Positions 14,801 to 20,828 of a DNA stretch of 21,909 nt are shown here, piece by piece. How positions within the stretch are numbered: position 1 is the stretch's first letter; every line of letters begins with the position of its first letter. The stretch spans positions 1 to 21,909 of the forward strand of contig CAIZKA010000159.1 in NCBI GenBank assembly GCA_903933395.1, written 5' to 3'. The position numbers and the translations under genes are program-made. The notes beneath the pieces were generated by a model. It saw only the letters and a program-made list of their open reading frames with translations. It searched no databases and was not told the origin of the DNA. The DNA is from an uncultured beta proteobacterium. GTDB lineage: Bacteria > Pseudomonadota > Gammaproteobacteria > Burkholderiales > Rhodocyclaceae.

Positions 14801-14912
14801 GATGGCGACCATCATCGTCGGCGGCCTGATAACCTCAACCATACTCAACCTGCTGGTACTGCCGACAATCATGCTGCACTTCGGTCGCTTCGACCGCGAG
14901 GATTCGCAATAG
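11823..14912 (+). CDS. RND efflux pump permease, CzcA/CusA-like
   Basis: A 1029-residue inner-membrane proton-driven pump, normal length for RND permeases. It starts with TM1 ('VVVGLACVLVLYGLYSL') and 'LDVFPEFSPTQVIIQTESPGLS', typical of the heavy-metal efflux branch. The TM4 proton-relay motif reads 'LGEVVDDAIIDTENIFRR' (around residues 397-415): it keeps the Asp and Glu of CusA but not the first Asp of CzcA, and has an extra Asp. Of the Met triad known in CusA, only one candidate ('YILHMTAIPG') is apparent, so copper/silver specificity cannot be claimed. Two ATGs in a row (11823 and 11826) could start it. It is the last gene of the efflux operon and converges with the Fae homologue after an 11-base gap with no visible terminator. 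Confidence 0.9.
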   Translation: MMAGLVRFSIRFHGVVVGLACVLVLYGLYSLTRTSLDVFPEFSPTQVIIQTESPGLSAELVETLVTQPIEASIGGTVGISSVRSESIPGLSVVTVVFADGSDIHRNRQAITERLGTLAGRIPAGIVPNITPLTSSASTVLGVGLTSDQRSLMDLRTLVDATIRPHLLAVPGVADVNVFGGEVREYQIQVDPHKLMRYRLSLQDVRTAASRATGNAGGGFIENGNQRIVINSAGQIASAKQLAQALLVRRDGRTLRLGDIGRVIEAPAPSISAAAINGKPGVYLSLQGQLGANTMAVTEAAEAALADLVPLFAAEGVTLHPNLFRPANFIETAIHGVKRDIVIGSILVITVLFWFLFNVRTAFISATAIPLSLLAAILVLAQMGIGLNIMVLGGLAIALGEVVDDAIIDTENIFRRLRENRDRPAPLPMHEVIFSASMEVRSSVVYATLIVAMVFLPLLALSGVAGKLFAPLGIAYIAAILASLLVALTLTPALCSLLFAHAPLGSADPPPIRLLKAAYSALLRRIERHYGLVIGAVTVIIALGLGILPLFKSQFIPDLREGHYILHMTAIPGTSQQESLRIGARVAASIGQIPGIKSVAQWVGRAQNGADTFGTHYSEFEIEIGTLDGAEQARVLRDIRDAVEGYPGINFAVNTFLTERIEETISGVTAAVVVHIHGEDLDALDRDARAAARILSAIPGAVDVQVQSPPGTPQIAIHLRPEQLSLHGFTVADVLDGIRMAYEGVPVAQVFQGNRVIGVSVVLDEGARRHVGDIRKLGLRNPAGEVIRLGEVAAVDLSAGRSKILHLGGKRIQTVTCNVREHDLGGFAAEMKKRLNEPGVFSAGNYPTFTGAAEAQAKSREDLIVHSLLAGVGVFLMLYIAFGRLRNLLLTFANLPFALIGGVLAALLTGGWLSLGSLVGFVTLFGITLRNSIMLVSHYRHLVVEEGMIWGPEAAIRGATERLPSILMTAMVTALGLLPLALGSGEPGREIEGPMATIIVGGLITSTILNLLVLPTIMLHFGRFDREDSQ

Positions 14913-14923
14913 CCGGCGGGCGG

Positions 14924-15460
14924 TCAGGCTTTCGGCGTGAACATGTCGTGCACGATCTTGTGCCGGTTGGCGATCAGTTCGTCGATCGTCGGCTCGTCCT
15001 TCATCGCCCGCGCGATTGCCAGTTTGGTCGCCTCGTAGTTGGTGCGATACAGATCCTGCTCGTCAAGATTGGCATCAGTGGCGCAGCGCGGATCGATCCA
15101 GATCAGGCTGATGATGCAAAGGTCATTGACCTGGGCCCGCGGCAGGATGCCTTCGATAACACAGTCGAGCACCGCGTCGGCGGTCGCCGACTGGACGACC
15201 CCGCCAAAGAGGTTCACGTAGGCGCCCGACTTCATCGTCACCTTGGGAACGATCATGGTGGCAGGGCGAACCATCTGGTTGCAGGCGCGGATGGCAAGCA
15301 TTCTGGTATGTCCGGCCGTCTGGCCCATCATGTTGGCGAAGGCTTGACCGACCGGGCCATCCGTGGCGCCGATCAGAATTTCGGGCATTGCGTCCGTGAA
15401 TTGTCCGTCCGCGGCGAGTACTGTCGCCTCTCCGGTCTTGAAGATTATCTTGTCGTTCAT
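14924..15460 (-). CDS. Formaldehyde-activating enzyme (Fae) homologue with altered active site
   Basis: A 178-residue cytoplasmic protein of the Fae family, which condenses formaldehyde with tetrahydromethanopterin in C1 metabolism. Family features: 'ILIGATDGPVGQAF', 'KVTM', 'NLFGGVVQSATADAVLDCVIEG', 'DLCIISLIWI' and 'YRTNYEATKLAIARAM'. Where standard Fae has its conserved 'AHIDL' with the proposed catalytic His, this protein has 'AMPEI', so Met25 replaces the His and Glu27 the Asp. It is also about 8 residues longer and lacks the 'NKHG' stretch in the same form. It is better seen as a Fae paralogue of uncertain activity. A good AGGAG lies 7 bases before its ATG. It is separated from the upstream membrane-protein gene by 85 bases. 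Confidence 0.85.
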   Translation of the reverse strand: MNDKIIFKTGEATVLAADGQFTDAMPEILIGATDGPVGQAFANMMGQTAGHTRMLAIRACNQMVRPATMIVPKVTMKSGAYVNLFGGVVQSATADAVLDCVIEGILPRAQVNDLCIISLIWIDPRCATDANLDEQDLYRTNYEATKLAIARAMKDEPTIDELIANRHKIVHDMFTPKA

Positions 15461-15493
15461 TTATGGACTCCTGTGAAATGCCGGAATTGTAAT

Positions 15494-15527
15494 TGTCCGG
15501 CAGGCAGCCGACGGCCGCCGCCGAACA
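15494..15527 (+). repeat. Imperfect inverted repeat in the Fae leader region
   Basis: TGTCCGGC (15494-15501) pairs with GCCGAACA (15520-15527) with one mismatch across a GC-rich loop, followed on the plus strand by TTTTT (15528-15532). On the plus strand it resembles an intrinsic terminator, but no plus-strand gene ends nearby. On the minus strand it lies 34 bases upstream of the Fae start and could be a leader hairpin. Confidence 0.35.
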
Positions 15528-15545
15528 TTTTTGATTGCGCGATCG

Positions 15546-15965
15546 TCAGGCGGCCGGCACCGGCATGCCACGCCTGTCGAGCAGGGCCATCCAGCCGCGA
15601 ATCACGCGGTAGAGTACCCACAAGCCGGTGCTGACAACGACCATGAACGCCGCCGGAATGCCGATGATGGTGATGATCAGGAAGCCGGCAACGACGAGCC
15701 AGAGCAAGGCAAACCAGAACGTGCGCAACTGCCAGCGCCAGTGAGTCGCCAGCCAGGTGCCGCGCACCCTGTCGCGGGTCACGTAGTTGATGATCACGGC
15801 GATGATCGACGGCCAACCAAAGACAAAGGCGCCGATGATGGTGGCAGAACTGAGTATCCCGGATGCCGCAGACAGCGCGTGCAAGCCGTACATCACATGG
15901 CACCAGGCGCGCGGACCGTCCAGGCTGGCGTCCGCCTGCGCAGGAATCACTTCGGGTTCAGTCAT
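15546..15965 (-). CDS. Small multi-spanning inner-membrane protein (DUF4870-like)
   Basis: A 139-residue protein with about three to four hydrophobic segments: 'VMYGLHALSAASGILSSATIIGAFVF', 'WPSIIAVIINYV', 'FWFALLWLVVAGFLIITIIGIPAAFMVVV'. The arrangement 'VIINYVTRDRVRGTWLATHWRWQLRTFWF' (in part) recalls DUF4870/Tic20-like small membrane proteins of betaproteobacteria; its function is unknown. The ATG at 15965 is chosen because AGGAGG (15975-15970 on the minus strand) lies 4 bases before it and overlaps the ubiD stop codon, so translation is probably coupled to ubiD. A longer open frame (to 16073) is the ubiD shadow. Confidence 0.78.
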   Translation of the reverse strand: MTEPEVIPAQADASLDGPRAWCHVMYGLHALSAASGILSSATIIGAFVFGWPSIIAVIINYVTRDRVRGTWLATHWRWQLRTFWFALLWLVVAGFLIITIIGIPAAFMVVVSTGLWVLYRVIRGWMALLDRRGMPVPAA

Positions 15966-15973
15966 CGCACCTC

Positions 15974-17464
15974 CTACAGTCCCAGGTCTTTCCAGAGCAG
16001 ATCTACGCGCTGCTTCACGGCTTCGTCCATGGCGATGGGCCGCCCCCATTCGCGCGTCGTTTCGCCCGGCCACTTGTTGGTTGCATCGATGCCCATTTTG
16101 CTACCAAGACTTGCCACCGGTGAGGCGAAATCGAGGTAATCAATGGGCGTATTCTCGGCAATCAGGGTGTCGCGCGCCGCATCGACGCGGGTAGTCAGTG
16201 CCCAGATGACTTCGGGCCAGGAGCGCACATCGACATCGTCGTCGGTAACGATGATGAACTTGGTGTACATGAATTGGCGCAGAAAGCTCCAGATGCCGAA
16301 CATCACGCGCTTGGCGTGACCGGGATATTGCTTCCTGATGCTGACCACGGCCATGCGGTAGGAGCAGCCTTCGGGCGGCAGGTAGAAATCGGCGATCTCG
16401 GGAAACTGCTTTTGCAGCAGCGGGACGAAGACTTCGTTGAGCGCCAGGCCGAGCATGGCCGGCTCGTCGGGCGGCTTGCCGGTGTAGGTCGAGTGGTAGA
16501 TCGGGTCGCGGCGCATGGTGATGCGTTCGACGGTAAACACCGGAAACTCGGCCACCTCGTTGTAATAGCCGGTGTGGTCGCCGAAGGGGCCCTCGGCAGC
16601 CGTTTCCCCGGGATGAATGACACCTTCAAGAACGATCTCGCTTGACGCCGGCACCTGCAGGTCGGAGCCGAGGCACTTCACCACCTCTGTCCTGGCGCCG
16701 CGCAGCAGGCCGGCGAACTGGTATTCCGACAGCGTGTCGGGCACCGGCGTAACGGCCGCCAGTATCGTCGCCGGATCGGCGCCGATCACTACGGCAACTG
16801 GATATGGCTCGCCGGGATGGGCCGCGCAATGCTCGCGGTAGTCCAACGCGCCACCGCGATGCGCGAGCCAGCGCATGATCAATTTATTGGGTGCAATCAG
16901 TTGCTGGCGGTAGATGCCGAGGTTTTGCCGGGGCTTTGCAGGACCGCGCGTGACGACCAGGCCCCAGGTAATCAGGGGTGCTGCATCGCCGGGCCAGCAA
17001 GTCTGCAGCGGCAGACGCGCCAGATCGACGTCCCGGCCTTCCCACACCACGTCCTGACACGGTGCCGAGTTCAGCAGCTTCGGCGCCATGTTGAGCACCT
17101 GCTTCAGAACGGGCAGTTTTTCCCAGGCATCCTTGAAACCCTTGGGCGGCTCGGGTTCCTTGAGATAGGCCAGCAGGGTACCGACCTCGCGCAGGCGGGT
17201 TTTCCAGTCGAGATCCGCGCTGTCGTCGCCTTCCGCGGCGGCTATGCCGAGGGCCACCCGACGCGGCGTGCCGAACAGGTTGACCAGCACCGGCACGGCG
17301 TGGCCCTTCGGCTTCTCGAAGAGCAGAGCGGGCCCGCCGGCACGCAGCACGCGGTCAGCGATTTCGGTCATTTCCAGGCGGGGATCGATCTCGACTGAAA
17401 TTCGCTTGAGCTCGCCAAGCGCTTCCAGCTGGGCAATGAAATCGCGCAAATCAGAATATTTCAT
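15974..17464 (-). CDS. ubiD: 4-hydroxy-3-polyprenylbenzoate decarboxylase
   Basis: A 496-residue enzyme that removes the carboxyl group from the prenylated hydroxybenzoate in ubiquinone synthesis, using prenylated FMN made by UbiX. Length and motifs match bacterial UbiD: 'NLGIYRQQ' (181-188), 'NKLIMRWLAHRGGALD' (193-208), 'EGPFGDHTGYYNE' (291-303), and a long conserved C-terminal part that includes 'DVDVR' and 'WPGET'. The start is the ATG at 17464, 25 bases after ubiA, with no strong Shine-Dalgarno sequence. Its place directly after ubiA, which makes its substrate, shows a ubiquinone-synthesis operon. It functions in the cytoplasm, near the membrane. Nothing looks truncated. Confidence 0.96.
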   Translation of the reverse strand: MKYSDLRDFIAQLEALGELKRISVEIDPRLEMTEIADRVLRAGGPALLFEKPKGHAVPVLVNLFGTPRRVALGIAAAEGDDSADLDWKTRLREVGTLLAYLKEPEPPKGFKDAWEKLPVLKQVLNMAPKLLNSAPCQDVVWEGRDVDLARLPLQTCWPGDAAPLITWGLVVTRGPAKPRQNLGIYRQQLIAPNKLIMRWLAHRGGALDYREHCAAHPGEPYPVAVVIGADPATILAAVTPVPDTLSEYQFAGLLRGARTEVVKCLGSDLQVPASSEIVLEGVIHPGETAAEGPFGDHTGYYNEVAEFPVFTVERITMRRDPIYHSTYTGKPPDEPAMLGLALNEVFVPLLQKQFPEIADFYLPPEGCSYRMAVVSIRKQYPGHAKRVMFGIWSFLRQFMYTKFIIVTDDDVDVRSWPEVIWALTTRVDAARDTLIAENTPIDYLDFASPVASLGSKMGIDATNKWPGETTREWGRPIAMDEAVKQRVDLLWKDLGL

Positions 17465-17489
17465 GGATTCAGTTTAACCGCCGGGCGTA

Positions 17490-18377
17490 TCACTGTCCCA
17501 ACCACGGCCGCAGATTGAGTTCGGCGACGATGCCGGCGAAGATCGCCGCGCCGAACCACTTGTTGTGGCGGAAGGCAGCGAAGCAGCCCTCGCGACTGCG
17601 GTCGCGGATCAACGTGTAGTGATAGCCCGCCAACGCGGCGGCCACCACCAGGCCGCCGAAATACCAGGCGCCATAGTGCAGATCCCAGCCGACCAGCGCC
17701 AGGATGCCGAGTGTGATGGCGTAGCAGAGCATGACGGCGATGACATCGAAGCGGCCGAAGGTGATTGCCGCCGTGCGGATGCCGATCTTGAGATCGTCTT
17801 CGCGATCGACCATGGCGTACTCGGTGTCGTAGGCCAGCGCCCAGAAGATATTGGCGACCAGCAGGATCCAGCCCAGCGGGCCCACTTCCCCCGTAACCGC
17901 AGCGAAAGCCATGGGAATGCCGAAGCCGAAAGCTACCCCGAGGTAGGCTTGCGGCAGGGCGAAGAAGCGCTTGGTGAAGGGATAGCTGGCAGCGAGAAAC
18001 AGCGCGATCAGCGCCAGCCACCAGACATCGCGAAAAATCGGCAGCGCCACCAGGAAGGCGCTGAATGCCAGAACGGCTGCCAGCGCCAGCGCCTCTCGCG
18101 TGGACACCTTGCCCGCTGCAAGGGGACGGTCCCGGGTGCGTTCAACATGAGGATCAAAATCGCGGTCGGCATAGTCGTTGATGACGCAACCGGCGGAGCG
18201 CATCAGCAGCGTGCCAAGGGCGAAGATCCAGACCAGCATCCAGTGCGGCTGGCCGTTGGTCGCCAGCCACAGCGCCCAGAGGGTGGGCCATAGCAGCAGC
18301 AATGTGCCGATCGGCTTGTCCAGCCGCATCAGCTTTTCATAGAGGTCGAGGCGTTCCTTGAGTTCAGCGAAAGTCAT
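17490..18377 (-). CDS. ubiA: 4-hydroxybenzoate polyprenyltransferase
   Basis: A 295-residue inner-membrane enzyme that attaches the polyprenyl tail to 4-hydroxybenzoate, the first membrane step of ubiquinone synthesis. Both aspartate-rich motifs are present: 'NDYADRDFD' (Asn67, Asp68, Asp71, Asp75) and 'YDTEYAMVDREDD' (Asp184, Asp191, Asp194/195), which bind Mg-diphosphate. Seven to nine hydrophobic spans fit the UbiA fold. It lies 9 bases after recG and 25 bases before ubiD. The length equals that of E. coli-type UbiA, and no anomaly was seen. The chorismate lyase gene (ubiC), often adjacent, is not in the window. Confidence 0.96.
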   Translation of the reverse strand: MTFAELKERLDLYEKLMRLDKPIGTLLLLWPTLWALWLATNGQPHWMLVWIFALGTLLMRSAGCVINDYADRDFDPHVERTRDRPLAAGKVSTREALALAAVLAFSAFLVALPIFRDVWWLALIALFLAASYPFTKRFFALPQAYLGVAFGFGIPMAFAAVTGEVGPLGWILLVANIFWALAYDTEYAMVDREDDLKIGIRTAAITFGRFDVIAVMLCYAITLGILALVGWDLHYGAWYFGGLVVAAALAGYHYTLIRDRSREGCFAAFRHNKWFGAAIFAGIVAELNLRPWLGQ

Positions 18378-18386
18378 GGGCGAATT

Positions 18387-20414
18387 TTACGCCTTGAGCA
18401 GTTCCTCGCGACCGCCCAGCCAGCGCTGCAGGTGGGCCGCCGCCGATTCCGGCGCATCGCGCAGCATGTCCTCGGCAACGGCGCGCGCCTGCTCCACCAG
18501 CGCGGCGTCCTCCAGGTCGGCATAGCGCAACAGCGGCAAGCCGCTTTGCCTGCTGCCTACGAATTCGCCGGGGCCGCGCAGGCGCAGGTCCTCTCGCGCG
18601 ATCTCGAAACCGTCAGCGGATTCAAAAATCACCTTCAGCCGCGCCCGGGCCAACTCGCCCAGCGGTTGCGCATAGAGCAGGATGCAGGCCGATTGCGCCG
18701 CGCCGCGCCCGACGCGGCCGCGCAACTGGTGCAGTTGCGCGAGGCCGAAGCGCTCGGCGTGTTCGATGACCATCAGGCTGGCATTGGGTACATCGACGCC
18801 GACCTCGATCACCGTGGTCGCCACCAGCACCTGCACTTCATTGCGCACGAAGGCGGCCATCACCGCTGCCTTTTCGGCCGTCTTGAGCCGGCCGTGCACC
18901 AGGCCGATGCGCAGGTCCGGCAGCTCTGCAGTAAGCCGCGCGAAGGTCTCCTCGGCGGTCTTCAACTGCAGGGTTTCGGACTCTTCTATCAACGGGCAGA
19001 CCCAGTAGGCCTGGCGCCCGCCGCGGCACGCCTCGCGAACCCGCGTCACCACCTCGCCGCGACGCGCTTCCGCCACCAGCTTGGTGGTCACCGGGCTGCG
19101 CCCGGGTGGCAGTTCGTCAAGCACCGAAACATCGAGGTCGGCGTAGTAGCTCATGGCCAGGGTGCGCGGGATCGGTGTCGCCGACATCGCCAGCTGGTGC
19201 GCAAACAGCCCCTTCTCTTTCAGTGCCAGGCGCTGGCGCACGCCGAAGCGGTGCTGCTCGTCGACTATCGCCAGGCCCAGCCGCGCGAACTCTACCTTGT
19301 CCTCGATCAGGGCATGGGTGCCGACAATAATCGCCGTCTCGCCGGCGCCGACTCTTGCAATCGCCGCCTCCTTCTCGCGTTTCTTCAGGCTGCCGGTAAG
19401 CCAGGCCACTTCGAGGCCGAGGGGTTCGAGCCAGGCGGCGAGCTTGCGGTAATGCTGCTCGGCGAGGATCTCTGTGGGCGCCATCAATGCCGCCTGGTAG
19501 CCGGCTTCTACCGCGTGCAGCATGGCCAGCGCGGCGACCACGGTCTTGCCGCTGCCGACGTCGCCCTGCAACAGGCGCTGCATCGGATGCGGCTGGCCCA
19601 GATCCGTGGCGATCTCCTGCCAGGCGCGCTGCTGCGCCCTGGTCAGGCGAAACGGCAAGGCCTTGAGCAGCGCCCCGGTCAAACTTGCCGTCGCCAAGAG
19701 GCGCGGCGCACCGCGCGCGCGGCGCGCGGTGTAGGCGCGGCGCAGGCTGAGCTGCTGCGCCAGCAGTTCGTCGAACTGGATGCGGCGCCAGGACGGATGG
19801 TCGCGGGATTCGAGAACCGCCTGCGCCAACTCGGGCGGCGGCGTGTGCAGCAGGCGGATGGCCGCCGCGAATTCGGGCAAGCGCAATCTGTCGCGCAGCG
19901 CCGGCGGCAGCGTGTCGGCGAGATCGGCTCGGGCCAGTGCTTTCTCGATCAGGCGCCGCAGCGTGGCCTGGCCGAGTCCGGCCGTCGTCGGATAAACCGG
20001 GGTCAGGCACTCCGGCAGAGGGTCTCCTTCCGTCACCACATGAAAGCGCGGGTGGATGATCTCGGGACCGAGGTAGCCCTCATGCACCTCACCGAAAATG
20101 CGCAGGCGGACGCCGGGTTGCAGGACTTTCTGCTGGCTGGGATAGAAATTCAGGAAACGCAACGAAAGCGCGCCGCCGGCGTCACGCACCCGCGCCAGCA
20201 ACTGGCGACGCGGGCGATAGGCGATTTCGCTGTCCACCACTTCGACCTCGAACTGCGCCGCAAGGCCGGGCCGCGCATCGCACAGCGGAGTGAGGCGGGT
20301 CTCGTCCTCGTAACGCAGCGGCAGATGCAGGACGAAATCGGAATCGCTGCGCAGGCCAAGCCGGGCCAGGCGACCGGCAAGCGTGTTGCCCTCCTGCGGT
20401 TTTTTTTCAGCCAA
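18387..20414 (-). CDS. recG: ATP-dependent DNA helicase RecG
   Basis: A 675-residue branch-migration helicase that remodels stalled replication forks and Holliday junctions. It has an N-terminal wedge/OB region (about 50-125), Walker A 'GDVGSGKT' (284-291), 'APTEILAEQH', the DEQH box (385-388), 'SATPIPRT', and motif VI 'QLHQLRGRVGRG'. It is slightly shorter than E. coli RecG (693), mostly at the N-terminus. No ATG or GTG is available near the beginning; the frame starts at TTG 20414, inside the end of ridA (8-base overlap), with no Shine-Dalgarno sequence, so translation is probably coupled to ridA. A run of eight A follows within codons 3-5. Confidence 0.95.
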   Translation of the reverse strand: MAEKKPQEGNTLAGRLARLGLRSDSDFVLHLPLRYEDETRLTPLCDARPGLAAQFEVEVVDSEIAYRPRRQLLARVRDAGGALSLRFLNFYPSQQKVLQPGVRLRIFGEVHEGYLGPEIIHPRFHVVTEGDPLPECLTPVYPTTAGLGQATLRRLIEKALARADLADTLPPALRDRLRLPEFAAAIRLLHTPPPELAQAVLESRDHPSWRRIQFDELLAQQLSLRRAYTARRARGAPRLLATASLTGALLKALPFRLTRAQQRAWQEIATDLGQPHPMQRLLQGDVGSGKTVVAALAMLHAVEAGYQAALMAPTEILAEQHYRKLAAWLEPLGLEVAWLTGSLKKREKEAAIARVGAGETAIIVGTHALIEDKVEFARLGLAIVDEQHRFGVRQRLALKEKGLFAHQLAMSATPIPRTLAMSYYADLDVSVLDELPPGRSPVTTKLVAEARRGEVVTRVREACRGGRQAYWVCPLIEESETLQLKTAEETFARLTAELPDLRIGLVHGRLKTAEKAAVMAAFVRNEVQVLVATTVIEVGVDVPNASLMVIEHAERFGLAQLHQLRGRVGRGAAQSACILLYAQPLGELARARLKVIFESADGFEIAREDLRLRGPGEFVGSRQSGLPLLRYADLEDAALVEQARAVAEDMLRDAPESAAAHLQRWLGGREELLKA
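20400..20407 (-). other. A8 homopolymer at the start of recG
   Basis: Eight A residues on the coding strand (eight T on the plus strand) lie three codons into recG and directly abut the ridA stop. Such runs are prone to replication slippage and to sequencing error; an indel here would shift the recG frame. Confidence 0.8.
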
Positions 20415-20787
20415 GGACGAGCACGGCGTCCGCCTCGACCAGCGCCCCGCGCGGCAATTCCTTGACGCCGACGGCAGCGCGCGCCGGGAAAGGCTGGCTG
20501 AAATACTTCGCCATGGTTTCGTTGACCTTGGTGAAGTTGGCCAGGTCGGTGAGGTAGATGTTGAGCTTCACCGCATCGTTGAGGCTGGCCCCGGCAGCCT
20601 CGGCCACGGCCTTGAGGTTGTCGAAGACGCGCACGATCTGCGCATCGATGCCATCGACCATCTGCATGGTCGCCGGATCGAGGCCGATCTGGCCCGACAT
20701 GTAGACGGTGTTGCCGGCCTGCACGGCCTGCGAATAGGTACCGATGGCCGCAGGGGCAGCAGTGGTGGCGATGATTTTTCGGCTCAT
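20407..20787 (-). CDS. ridA: RidA family reactive intermediate/imine deaminase
   Basis: A 126-residue cytoplasmic enzyme of the YjgF/YER057c/UK114 family that hydrolyses reactive enamine/imine intermediates released by PLP enzymes. Typical signatures are 'PAAIGTYSQAVQAG' (12-25), 'SGQIGLDP' (31-38) and the C-terminal 'FPARAAVGVKELPRGALVEADAV', whose Arg (Arg103 in 'FPAR') binds the substrate carboxylate. It lies 41 bases after metY, a PLP enzyme, and overlaps recG by 8 bases. A weak GGGA site precedes the ATG. The family is certain; assignment to archetypal RidA rather than a sister subgroup is likely but not certain. Confidence 0.9.
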   Translation of the reverse strand: MSRKIIATTAAPAAIGTYSQAVQAGNTVYMSGQIGLDPATMQMVDGIDAQIVRVFDNLKAVAEAAGASLNDAVKLNIYLTDLANFTKVNETMAKYFSQPFPARAAVGVKELPRGALVEADAVLVLG

Positions 20788-20828
20788 GTCTTGTCCCGTT
20801 CAGGTGTTGGTGGTGTTGGATGCAGGCC

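Noticed and set aside
15457..15903. An alternative 148-codon minus-strand frame over the small membrane protein
   Set aside because: The other frame (15546-15965) has clean transmembrane segments and an AGGAGG site at its start; this one is Arg/His-rich.
18432..20465. A 677-codon plus-strand frame opposite recG
   Set aside because: RecG on the minus strand has all helicase motifs. The opposite frame is Gln/Arg/Ala-rich with no domain pattern.
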